A stretch of DNA of 64,000 nt, taken from assembly GCA_030432655.1 (NCBI GenBank), contig JAUILA010000011.1, forward strand, positions 62,001-126,000, read 5' to 3'. Below the pieces are notes generated by a model that ran no database searches, was not told where the DNA came from, and saw only the letters and a list, made by a program, of their open reading frames with translations. Positions 42,923 through 51,775 of this stretch are shown here, one piece after another (the stretch's first letter is position 1; each line of letters starts with the position of its first letter). The stretch comes from Bacteroidia bacterium. Lineage in GTDB: Bacteria > Bacteroidota > Bacteroidia > Cytophagales > Cyclobacteriaceae. A program made the translations under genes and the position numbers.

Positions 42923-45382
42923 CTAGTTATTCGGATCCAGAATCTGGTCAATTCTTTTTACGGCATCCTCCAGATGATACCTGGACATGCGGTCCGATGT
43001 GCGGCTGATTCCGTTTTGCAATTCCGTTCGCAGTACGTTCAGTTCTGCACGAACCATCGGACGAATATCGGACCTGGCCACATGTACGCCACCTCTCCCG
43101 TTCGATTCTGATTCATCGCTCATCAGGAATTCCATCCGCTCAATAAAGGCCCGTTGCAAATTCCTCCGGTATATATCGATTTCATTGCCGTTCCTGATCT
43201 CGGAGAATATTCCTTTTCTGAGATCGCCCATCATTTCAAGCGCAGTATAGGTTTCATTTCCCTCAATTGATTCGCTTTCCGCCATCCGGACCAGTCTTGC
43301 CGGCGAAAGCAGCTGATCCAGGGTATTCACCTGTGCCCCTGTGATGCGATCTACCGATCCGGTACCTTCAATCCGGTCCAGAATGGTGCGGTCCAGCATC
43401 CACTCAGGGGTCGCGAAGGTATTCTCCTGGAGATACGCCATTGCCTCCTTCTGACGGCTTTCAGGAATAAACGAGTAGACAACACCCTCCTGATCTGCCG
43501 TCTTGAGTGTTTCATACATCCCGCCGATGTTGTTCCGGACATGTCCGTTGTATCGGTTCCATTGGGTGATGACCTGGCCATAAATTTCTTTCAGATCCTC
43601 ATAATCCTGTCCGTCCTCCGTTGTCCAGGTTATAAGCTCCGGGACAATACGTTTCAGGTTCGCCAGTCCATAGGTACTGGCCTTAACAGCATCATTACTC
43701 AAATCTTCGGTTTGGGCGCGTGGATCTTCCGCGTCCCTTGACTGGCGACCATACCAGTACATCGGGTCCCCTTCATGACCCTTAACCCAGGAGTTGAGCA
43801 AATCCTTCTCAGCATCCGGTCCGTTCAGCTCCGGAAAAACGGTATAGCCCCATTTCACTGCCCATTTATCATAGGTGCCGATTTGAGGGTGAAGAGAGGC
43901 ATTATCACCAGGCTGGGCAACATAGTTGAACCGGGCATAATCCATAATCGAGGGCGCTGTTCCCATGGTACGGGTGAAAGAGGCCGAACGCAGCGAATCG
44001 GTCGGATAGGCATAGCTTGAACCCATGTTATGGGGAAACCCGAGTGTATGACCCACTTCATGGGCAGATACAAAGCGGATTAATTCTCCCATGACCTCAT
44101 CATCGAACTTGACCTTCCTCGCATCTTCATTCACAGCTGCCGTCTGAATAAAATACCAGTTTCTCAGAAGGTTCATCACATTATGGTACCAGATGATATC
44201 GCTTTCTATGATTTCCCCCGAGCGCGGATCGTGGACATGCGGTCCCATGGCATTTTGAATCGGATTGGCCGTATAACGGACCACCGAATAACGCACATCT
44301 TCAGGGCTCCAGTCAGGATCCTCCTCCTTAGAAGGCGGATCTTTTGCAATAATTGCGTTCCGGAATCCAGCCTCCTCAAAGGCCACCTGCCAGTCCTCGA
44401 TTCCCTGTTTAATGTACTTGCGCCATTTTACGGGAGTGGCCGGATCAATGTAATAGACAATGGGTTTTACCGGTTCGACCAACTCGCCCCGCTCATAGGC
44501 CTCCATATCTGTGGGCTCAAGCCTCCATCGGGTAATGTATCTTCTGGTCTCCGCTTTCTGCTCATCGAGTCCGTAGTCAATTTGAGAAACAGAGAAATAG
44601 CCGACACGGGGATCATACAAACGGGGAGTCATTGGCTCCTCCGGCAGTAAGACCAATGACTGGTTCATTTCAACGGAAAGTACCCCGGTCTGACCATTGG
44701 ACGGGGGATTATTGGCATTGTAGGTGAGAATATGCCGAACTTCGGTATTCAAAGGAAAGCTTTTCCATGACATTATCAGGGACCGGCTCTTGTCCAGTCC
44801 GCGCACCTCAAAATTTTTACGCTGCTGTTCGCTCAGCGGGCCGATCATCTTGACATCCGTGGTGAACAGCTCTTCCACATCAATTACGCTGGAGGCAGAG
44901 TCTTTGCCAAATGCCTTAATGTCAAACGACATAATGATTGGCTCGAAATTATTATTCCTTACGGATTCATAAATTGGCTGATCTTCACTGGCCACGCTGT
45001 TATGTGAAACGGAGCGCAACAAGAGCTTATCATCCTTACGCTGCCAGCGCCATACCTGCTGATTCCTGGCCTTCATGCCGGCCCCTCCGAAATTAAAATT
45101 CTCCACCGTACCGGATATCCTTGAAATTACCAGGATCTCACGGTCCAGCAATGAATCCGCGATCTCGAAATAATACTTGTCCTTAACCTTATGGACCGTA
45201 AACAGTCCGTAATCGGTGATCGCTTCACCTGTAATTATTTTCCCGTATGGCTTAATCGGGGAATCATTCTTCTTTTCGGTAGTCGCTTCTTTCGCGTCAT
45301 CCTTTTTTTTCTTTTTCTTTTGTGCAATTCCCGCAGGTGAAAGCAGCAGGAATATGAGTAATAATGGAAATAGTCTCTTCAT
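42923..45382 (-). CDS. Zinc-dependent metalloprotease (DUF5117/DUF4953 type)
   Basis: The 819-residue secreted protein has a signal peptide (SPAGIAQ), a Lys/Asp-rich stretch, a beta-rich DUF5118/DUF5117-like region, then the catalytic site HEVGHTLGFPHN, a metzincin motif with three His and the Glu. DUF4953 covers this part in Bacteroidota proteins. It should hydrolyse peptides or proteins in the periplasm or outside. It is a single gene with its own terminator. The target is unknown. Confidence 0.9.
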   Translation of the reverse strand: MKRLFPLLLIFLLLSPAGIAQKKKKKKDDAKEATTEKKNDSPIKPYGKIITGEAITDYGLFTVHKVKDKYYFEIADSLLDREILVISRISGTVENFNFGGAGMKARNQQVWRWQRKDDKLLLRSVSHNSVASEDQPIYESVRNNNFEPIIMSFDIKAFGKDSASSVIDVEELFTTDVKMIGPLSEQQRKNFEVRGLDKSRSLIMSWKSFPLNTEVRHILTYNANNPPSNGQTGVLSVEMNQSLVLLPEEPMTPRLYDPRVGYFSVSQIDYGLDEQKAETRRYITRWRLEPTDMEAYERGELVEPVKPIVYYIDPATPVKWRKYIKQGIEDWQVAFEEAGFRNAIIAKDPPSKEEDPDWSPEDVRYSVVRYTANPIQNAMGPHVHDPRSGEIIESDIIWYHNVMNLLRNWYFIQTAAVNEDARKVKFDDEVMGELIRFVSAHEVGHTLGFPHNMGSSYAYPTDSLRSASFTRTMGTAPSIMDYARFNYVAQPGDNASLHPQIGTYDKWAVKWGYTVFPELNGPDAEKDLLNSWVKGHEGDPMYWYGRQSRDAEDPRAQTEDLSNDAVKASTYGLANLKRIVPELITWTTEDGQDYEDLKEIYGQVITQWNRYNGHVRNNIGGMYETLKTADQEGVVYSFIPESRQKEAMAYLQENTFATPEWMLDRTILDRIEGTGSVDRITGAQVNTLDQLLSPARLVRMAESESIEGNETYTALEMMGDLRKGIFSEIRNGNEIDIYRRNLQRAFIERMEFLMSDESESNGRGGVHVARSDIRPMVRAELNVLRTELQNGISRTSDRMSRYHLEDAVKRIDQILDPNN

Positions 45383-45547
45383 TTCTTTTTGGTTTGGATC
45401 GACGAAATTGACTATTCACGACCTTACTATTTCAGCATAAATGACGAATTGTTATAAAATTATACGAACGGAAAAAGCACAATTAGTTCAATCCATAATT
45501 GGCAGATTACATTTATATCGCTATGGTTGTATAAAAATTAGCTAAGC

Positions 45548-46411
45548 ATGAAAACCATCCGGCTCGGCGGCGTTCCCGAACACTTCAATTACCCGATCCA
45601 CCAGGCTATCAAAAATGATCTTTTTAACAAGGCAGAAATCGACCTGCAGTGGATCACCTATGACGGCGGAACCGGTGATATGACCCAGGCCCTGGCCGAT
45701 GACACCTGTGATGTATGCATTCTACTTACGGAAGGAATAATTTCTGCTATTCTCCGGGATAGAGCATCCCGGATTATCAGTGGATATGTTACCTCGCCGC
45801 TCATCTGGGGAGTGCATACAGGGAAGGACCAGGATACGCGGTACGAGGATGCTTTCGATAAGCAAATTGCCATTAGCCGGCCAGGTTCAGGCTCGCACCT
45901 TATGCCTACGGTGGATGCGCTCATGAAAGGAAAGTCTATAAGACCGGACCAGTTTGAAGTGATCCGTAATCTTGACGGGGCTATTGAATCACTGAATTCA
46001 GGTCAGTCCAACATTTTCTACTGGGAGAAGTATACGACAAAACCCGTAGTGGAGCAGGGACTGCTCAGGCGCATCGGAGAATTTACCTCGCCCTGGCCAT
46101 GCTTTATGATAGCTGCCTCCGACCGCATCATTCAGGAAGCTCCGGAGGCACTGGACCTGATGCTCAGGATTATACACGAGGCTTGTGAGTATTTTATGAA
46201 TGACAGCAAAAGCCCCGGGATTATCGCTGAAAAATTCAACCTGTCCCTCAAGGATGCCACCTTCTGGTTCCATGCCACTGAATGGGCCACCAACAGTTGG
46301 GTGAGCGATAAAACGCTCACCAGTGTTCTCTTTACCCTCAGAGAAGCCGGTATAGTTGATAGTGAAGCAACGCAAACAAGCCTGGTCTGGCATCGCGGCA
46401 AAAGCGGTTAA
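45548..46411 (+). CDS. Substrate-binding-domain protein without signal peptide
   Basis: The 287-residue protein begins MKTIRLGGVPEHFNYPIHQA and follows a type II periplasmic binding fold (NMT1/THI5-like), for instance GGTGDMTQALADDTCDVCIL. It has no signal peptide or lipobox, and no ABC permease or ATPase gene is near. A cytosolic role, such as an enzyme or ligand-sensing protein related to thiamine-precursor or menaquinone-type proteins, is possible. It occurs as a lone gene in Bacteroidota genomes. Function unassigned. Confidence 0.7.
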   Translation: MKTIRLGGVPEHFNYPIHQAIKNDLFNKAEIDLQWITYDGGTGDMTQALADDTCDVCILLTEGIISAILRDRASRIISGYVTSPLIWGVHTGKDQDTRYEDAFDKQIAISRPGSGSHLMPTVDALMKGKSIRPDQFEVIRNLDGAIESLNSGQSNIFYWEKYTTKPVVEQGLLRRIGEFTSPWPCFMIAASDRIIQEAPEALDLMLRIIHEACEYFMNDSKSPGIIAEKFNLSLKDATFWFHATEWATNSWVSDKTLTSVLFTLREAGIVDSEATQTSLVWHRGKSG

Positions 46412-46487
46412 TATAGTCCCGGCTCAAGTAATGCTTGTCTGAGAATACAAGCGGGCGTATATTGTCTTCAAAAACACACCTTCTGAC

Positions 46488-47582
46488 ATGTCATTCAACC
46501 AATCCGAACTCGATGATAAAGTGAACATGACCGTTGAAGTCGGGATCAGGCTTGCCCTGGTACTCCTGATTCTGCTCTGGTGCATTAGTATCCTGCTACC
46601 ATTTATAGGTCCTGTGGTTTGGGGAACGATCATTGCTGTTTCACTTTCGCCGCTCTACCTTTCACTTAACAAACGGCTTGGGGATAAACCAAAGAGGACA
46701 TCATTTATCATTACAGCCCTGATTGTCCTCCTCATCCTTGTCCCTTCCATCTTCCTGGTCAGTGCGCTATTCAGCAATCTCAGGGAACTCGGGCACGCCA
46801 TGCGTGAAGGCAAGCTGTCTGTTCCTCCCCCGTCAGACAGCGTTGCAGGCTGGCCGCTGATTGGCGATAAAGTCTATGATATCTGGAATTCATTCTCCAC
46901 TAACCTGACCGCTGCTTTTCAGAAATATGAGGAGCAGGTAGCCAATCTGGGCAAAAAGTTGTTGTCTTCCATCATGACGTTAGCCGTTGACATTTTACTG
47001 GTCATCGTTTCCTTTATCATTGCCGGGGTATTGCTCGCTACAAAAGGGACCCGGGAAACCATATCAAAATTTGCCGTTAAACTTGCCGGCAAACGTGGTG
47101 AGGAATACGCCACGCTCGCTGAATCGACAATAAGAAGTGTGACCAAAGGGATATTAGGTGTGGCAGTAATTCAGGGGGTTGCCCTGGGTATTATCTTTTT
47201 GCTTGCTGGTGTCCCCTACGCCGGACTATGGTCCCTGATTAGCATTTTTCTTGGCATCATCATGCTTCCACCGACTTTGGTGGGTCTGCCGGTGATCATC
47301 TATTTGTACTCCGTCGACACACCAACAATGGCGACCATATGGGCTGTCCTGATCCTGGTTGCCTGCCTGAGCGACAATGTTCTTAAACCAATTTTGTTGG
47401 GTAAAGGCGCACCGGTACCTATGCTGGTCATTTTCCTTGGTGCTATCGGCGGATTTCTGCTGAGCGGCTTGATGGGGCTGTTTACCGGGGCCATTATCCT
47501 GTCACTCGGATACAAACTCTTTATTGCCTGGCTGAATGAGCCGGGCGCAACCTCGTCTTCCACCAAACCAGTTGAACCATGA
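46488..47582 (+). CDS. AI-2E family transporter, second copy
   Basis: The 364-residue membrane protein has the AI-2E/PerM layout: two N-terminal segments, a polar loop (residues about 105-145) and a C-terminal membrane block with GLFTGAIILSLGYKLF. It differs clearly from the copy at 19511-20758 and lacks the acidic tail. Its stop overlaps the start of the next gene (ATGA). Transported substrate unknown. Confidence 0.87.
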   Translation: MSFNQSELDDKVNMTVEVGIRLALVLLILLWCISILLPFIGPVVWGTIIAVSLSPLYLSLNKRLGDKPKRTSFIITALIVLLILVPSIFLVSALFSNLRELGHAMREGKLSVPPPSDSVAGWPLIGDKVYDIWNSFSTNLTAAFQKYEEQVANLGKKLLSSIMTLAVDILLVIVSFIIAGVLLATKGTRETISKFAVKLAGKRGEEYATLAESTIRSVTKGILGVAVIQGVALGIIFLLAGVPYAGLWSLISIFLGIIMLPPTLVGLPVIIYLYSVDTPTMATIWAVLILVACLSDNVLKPILLGKGAPVPMLVIFLGAIGGFLLSGLMGLFTGAIILSLGYKLFIAWLNEPGATSSSTKPVEP

Positions 47583-48052
47583 AAAAAGTAATCCTTCTCC
47601 TGTTGTGCACAGTTCCATTTCTGACCTTTGCCCAGTCAGCTACCGAAGCTGAGGTTGAGGCAGTCATCGTTGACATATTCGACGGGATGAGGGACGGCGA
47701 TTCTGCCAGGGTAGCGGCTCATTTTGTGCGTGATGCCACGATGTCGTCGGTATTCAGAAACCAGGACGGCAAGGTAGAACGACGCGGGGGAAGTCTTCAG
47801 GGCTGGCTGAACGCGATTGGAACACCAAGGGAAGAGGTTCTTGATGAACGCATCTGGGACGTTAAGGTAAACCTGGATGGCGAACTCGCCACGGCATGGT
47901 GCGATTATGCATTATACATAGGAGAATCTTACAGTCATTGCGGGGTTGATGCTTTTCAATTATATCATGACGGAACGCGCTGGAAAGTATTTCATGTAGC
48001 CGATACACGACGGAAAGAATGTGACATACCGGACGAAGTAAAGAATAAGTAA
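47579..48052 (+). CDS. NTF2-like (SnoaL-type) secreted protein
   Basis: The 157-residue protein has a signal peptide ending at LTFAQ and a nuclear-transport-factor-2-like fold (EVEAVIVDIFDGMRDGDSARVAAHFV, then WCDYALYIGESYSHCGVDAFQL). The family includes many ligand-binding or enzyme proteins without a common reaction. It is translationally coupled to the AI-2E permease gene by a four-base overlap, which suggests a shared role. Confidence 0.8.
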   Translation: MKKVILLLLCTVPFLTFAQSATEAEVEAVIVDIFDGMRDGDSARVAAHFVRDATMSSVFRNQDGKVERRGGSLQGWLNAIGTPREEVLDERIWDVKVNLDGELATAWCDYALYIGESYSHCGVDAFQLYHDGTRWKVFHVADTRRKECDIPDEVKNK

Positions 48053-48209
48053 CTGACCTGCAGTCAGAAACGTTTTTTATTGCAAATAACTTACATCTGT
48101 GTCACCCTGACACAGATTTGAATTAATTTATTGATCCTCAGTCCTTATCCTTGTAAAGCAGCCATTTTTGACTGCACAAACCAGTTGACTTTTTATTTAA
48201 CAGGATATT

Positions 48210-48851
48210 GTGGCGAGGAAAGCATTCCTATTTTTTACGCTTCTTTTTATTTGTCTGGGTGGTATCGCCTGGTTATTCTGGCATCAGGAATTTAAATACA
48301 CCCTGCCGACACCAGTACCGGCCGACTTAACAGAAGTCAGCCCGGGTGACAGTATATCGCTGCCATTTTCAACAAGCAGTAAGAACGTATTTGTTCATTT
48401 TTATAATTATGATTGCCCCTGTTCCAGGTTCAATATTGCTGAATTCAAGTCCATGGTGCGAAGGTACTCGGGCGACATTGAATTTATTGCCGTTCTGCAG
48501 GCGGATGGGGATCAGGAAAAAATTAAAACGTTTAAGGATAAATATGACCTTGGAATACGAGTCATCGACGATCCTGATGGTAAAATTGCCGATCTGCTGG
48601 GCGTATACAGTACTCCTCAGGCCGTCCTGATCAAAGGCGACCGCGTTTTTTACAAAGGCAATTACAACAGGGCCAGGTTCTGCATTTCCCGGAATACAAA
48701 ATTTGCCGAAATAGCCCTCACAGCCCTTATTAATGACGAACCACCACCAGAATTTCCTTCCGTCGCCTTTACCGCATACGGATGTGAACTTCCCTCCAAT
48801 ACTGAACAATCTGACTTAACCTTATTTTCATTTTTTAATTATGGCAACTAA
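48210..48851 (+). CDS. Membrane-anchored thioredoxin-like protein with CPC motif
   Basis: Translation starts at a GTG (48210). The 213-residue protein has an N-terminal membrane anchor and a thioredoxin-like fold: FVHFYNYDCPCSRFN carries Cys-Pro-Cys instead of CXXC, and YSTPQAVLI holds the cis-Pro. A CPC motif allows disulfide chemistry less readily than CXXC; one Cys could act as in peroxiredoxins. The gene overlaps the GAF/PAS sensor gene by 11 bases, so the two proteins are co-translated. It may present a redox signal to that sensor. Confidence 0.72.
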   Translation: MARKAFLFFTLLFICLGGIAWLFWHQEFKYTLPTPVPADLTEVSPGDSISLPFSTSSKNVFVHFYNYDCPCSRFNIAEFKSMVRRYSGDIEFIAVLQADGDQEKIKTFKDKYDLGIRVIDDPDGKIADLLGVYSTPQAVLIKGDRVFYKGNYNRARFCISRNTKFAEIALTALINDEPPPEFPSVAFTAYGCELPSNTEQSDLTLFSFFNYGN

Positions 48852-50592
48852 ACAAGAAATTCATTCCTTTTTTGACGGAGTATATACCAAATCAAACCGG
48901 ATCATTGAAATCGTTTTGATCGGCTATTTTGTTTTTGGCATCCTCCTGTCTTTCTTTTACGACACCTATTTTGTGGGTATAGGCGTCGGCGCACTTAACA
49001 TGATCTTGTATTTCGGTTCAAAAGCCTTGTTCGGGAAGACCCGGTACATTCAGTATGTTGCCAGCCTGGTTTTCGGAATATTTATGGCCCAGTTCATATA
49101 CCAGATGCACGGCCTGTTTGAAATGCATTTTACAGCGTTCATTGCCATCATCGCGATGATTACCTACCAGAACAAATATGCGTTCCTGCCCCAGGCCCTT
49201 TTTGTGGTCATCCACCATTCGTCCTTCGCCTACATTCAGTATCTCGGAGTGATCAATGAAGTTGACGCTTACAAGAATATTTATTTCACCCAACTGGAAT
49301 TCATGGACTTCCAGACCTTTCTTTTTCATGCCGGACTGTATGCGCTCGGGGTGGTCCTGGCAGCCATTTACGCGCATAACCTGGAAGGTCATACCACGGA
49401 AAATGCAATCAACATTATTGCCATGAAGGAGAATGAAATGGTTATGCAAAAAAATATTAGCCTGGCAAATGAAATCGCCGGGGGTAACCTGGAGAATTCG
49501 ATAATTGTAAGTGAGGGCGACAAAATGGGTGAAGCCTTACAGGAAATGCGGGAAAGTCTCAAGCAAAGTGCGGACCGCGAAAAAGAAGAGAAATTCATCA
49601 ATGTGGGTATTGCTGAGATCGGTGAAATTATCCGCGCAAATGAAAACGACATAGACGAATTGTCATTCCGGGTCATCTCCTACCTGGTAAAATACCTGAA
49701 TGCCAACCAGGGTGCGATCTTTGTACGGATCGACCAGGATGAGGAGGTCTTCCTGGAACTTAAGGGATGCTATGCCTATGAACGGAAAAAATACCTGGAC
49801 AAAAAAGTAAGTCCCGGCGACGGAATCCTGGGTCAGTGTTACCTGGAAGAACAGCCGATCATCCTTAAGGAAATCCCGGAGAACTATATTAACATCACCT
49901 CCGGATTGGGTAATGCAACACCCGACTTTCTGATCCTGATCCCTGTCAAAACCGACCACGCCGTCGAAGGTGTGATTGAGATCGCCTCCTTCCGGGAATT
50001 TGAGCAATTTAAAGTAGATTTTCTGAAGAAGGTCTGCGAGAATATTGCATCAGTCATCGCCTCCTCCAAAATTAATGCACAAACCAGGGAACTGTTCCGG
50101 AAGTCCCAGGAACAAACGGAAATGCTGCGATCGCAGGAAGAAGAAATGCGACAGAACATGGAAGAACTATCCGCTACCCAGGAAGAAATGCAACGGAAAA
50201 CGCGCGAATTTGAGTCACGCTTTTCAGCCCTGAATGAAAGCGGCCTGGCTTTTTCAGAATTTCACCCGGATGGGACTGTAATTTCCGGCAACCCTGCGTT
50301 TTCCGCGATCACAGGCGTTTCTCCGGAACAACTCATTTCCATGAAGTATGATGAGCTTACCGGCCGGAACAATACTAATTCTTTTGGAGAAATTCTTTCC
50401 CGGCTTCATACAGACCGAAAACATTCGGGGATCTTTCAGTTCAATGAAACTAACGGGCAATCCACCGAGCTGTTTGGTACGTTTGTTCTGATTACAGATG
50501 ATTCAGATGAACCAAAAAGTATTGTTTTCTATGGGATGAAAACAGGTGGACGCACTAAACCGGCAGTCAGAAAAGAACAGCCCGTTACCTGA
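48841..50592 (+). CDS. Membrane GAF-PAS sensor protein without output domain
   Basis: The 583-residue protein has six membrane segments (about 1-185) with a conserved HGLFEMHF and IHHSSFAYIQ pair of His-rich segments that could bind a ligand or metal. A HAMP-like linker, a GAF domain (about 255-410), a coiled coil (QEEEMRQNMEELSATQEEM) and a PAS domain (about 460-575) follow. No kinase, cyclase or methyl-accepting domain is present. Coiled-coil sequences of this type occur in Cytophagales chemoreceptor-like and sensor proteins, so it may signal through a partner. It is coupled to the thioredoxin-like gene. Confidence 0.78.
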   Translation: MATKQEIHSFFDGVYTKSNRIIEIVLIGYFVFGILLSFFYDTYFVGIGVGALNMILYFGSKALFGKTRYIQYVASLVFGIFMAQFIYQMHGLFEMHFTAFIAIIAMITYQNKYAFLPQALFVVIHHSSFAYIQYLGVINEVDAYKNIYFTQLEFMDFQTFLFHAGLYALGVVLAAIYAHNLEGHTTENAINIIAMKENEMVMQKNISLANEIAGGNLENSIIVSEGDKMGEALQEMRESLKQSADREKEEKFINVGIAEIGEIIRANENDIDELSFRVISYLVKYLNANQGAIFVRIDQDEEVFLELKGCYAYERKKYLDKKVSPGDGILGQCYLEEQPIILKEIPENYINITSGLGNATPDFLILIPVKTDHAVEGVIEIASFREFEQFKVDFLKKVCENIASVIASSKINAQTRELFRKSQEQTEMLRSQEEEMRQNMEELSATQEEMQRKTREFESRFSALNESGLAFSEFHPDGTVISGNPAFSAITGVSPEQLISMKYDELTGRNNTNSFGEILSRLHTDRKHSGIFQFNETNGQSTELFGTFVLITDDSDEPKSIVFYGMKTGGRTKPAVRKEQPVT

Positions 50593-50615
50593 GAAAATGA
50601 ATTTAGTAAAACCGG

Positions 50616-51530
50616 TCAGGTGATGAATTCCTCGTCAGTCGCTTGCAGTGGCTCAGGAATTCTGGCTCCTCCCTGCATTTCCAGCAAGTTGATCTCGATC
50701 GTCCTGCTGATCTGATCGAGGGGCAAAGCGGCAGGAGTTTCCTCGAACGGATTGAGGAGCGCCTGTCCGATCGCCTGGGTTGTCAGGAAAATATATCCGA
50801 TCATGGTGCCGGTGAATATTGACCACATACCTATGGATTCGGCAGTTCCCCATACCTCAAAAACAACAAAAATGAAGACGAATATCCGGGTGTAATAATT
50901 ATAGGTGGTCGGAAAGACTGTATTTTTAATTCGTTCACATTTTCCCATGTCATCACACAGGTTGTTCAGCGTCCCATTAAGTGAATGAAATTTAAACCCG
51001 TCCACACCTCCCGCGTCATAGAGCGTCTGGAGGTCTTTCGCATGCTCGCTGAGCAGGGCATTAGGTATATTGGACTCTTTTTCTACCAGTTTGACCTCCT
51101 CATCCGCCACGAATTTCCGGTATTTACTCACTTCCACATCTCGTAGCGTTTCCTTCAACGCATACACGAAGGCAATCTGCCTTCGAACTGCCCGCTTACG
51201 TAACTCCTTTAAATGGGGCCGGCCCATTTTCCCCGATTCCATGGAATATTGCAGCCACTGGCGGGCCCAGGAACGGCTGTTATTGACTACCATTCCCCAG
51301 ATTTTCCTTCCTTCCCACCAGCGATCGTATGCCTGGTTGTTATTAAACCCGATAAAAAAGGCAAGCGCTGTTCCCAGGATGGTGGGAATAAGTGTGGGAG
51401 AATCCATGAAGGCATCCAGCAGCAGCCGATCAACCAGATAAGCCAGTACGGAAGTAACGAGAACATAGATCAGGTTTCGCCAGCTACCGTGAAGAATAAA
51501 TTTAAAACTGATGTATTTTTTTGTTAGCAT
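50616..51530 (-). CDS. Bestrophin family ion channel
   Basis: The 304-residue membrane protein has the bestrophin/UPF0187 pattern: SWRNLIYVLVTSVLAYL, AFFIGFNNNQAYDRWWEGRKIWG with the conserved segment after the second helix, and NPFEETPAALPLDQISRTIEINLLEM at the end. Bacterial members form pentameric channels for anions or sodium. It is a single gene, 23 bases from the convergent sensor gene. Confidence 0.92.
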   Translation of the reverse strand: MLTKKYISFKFILHGSWRNLIYVLVTSVLAYLVDRLLLDAFMDSPTLIPTILGTALAFFIGFNNNQAYDRWWEGRKIWGMVVNNSRSWARQWLQYSMESGKMGRPHLKELRKRAVRRQIAFVYALKETLRDVEVSKYRKFVADEEVKLVEKESNIPNALLSEHAKDLQTLYDAGGVDGFKFHSLNGTLNNLCDDMGKCERIKNTVFPTTYNYYTRIFVFIFVVFEVWGTAESIGMWSIFTGTMIGYIFLTTQAIGQALLNPFEETPAALPLDQISRTIEINLLEMQGGARIPEPLQATDEEFIT

Positions 51531-51775
51531 ACATGCAATCGTTTATGCAGGTAAAATTATTAAGGCAACTGATTGCCGGGTGGTCAAATTAGCATATTAA
51601 CCGGCTAAAATACAGGAAATTGGTTTTTCTATAACCAACCGGTTTACAACGATACAATGGATAATGGTGTCTGGTAAACGAATTATTATCCCATTAATAT
51701 CGCATTATTTACCAGCCATGTAAATTACTACCATCGTGGCCAAAAGCTATGAGGTTTTTTATTTATTTGCACTCC

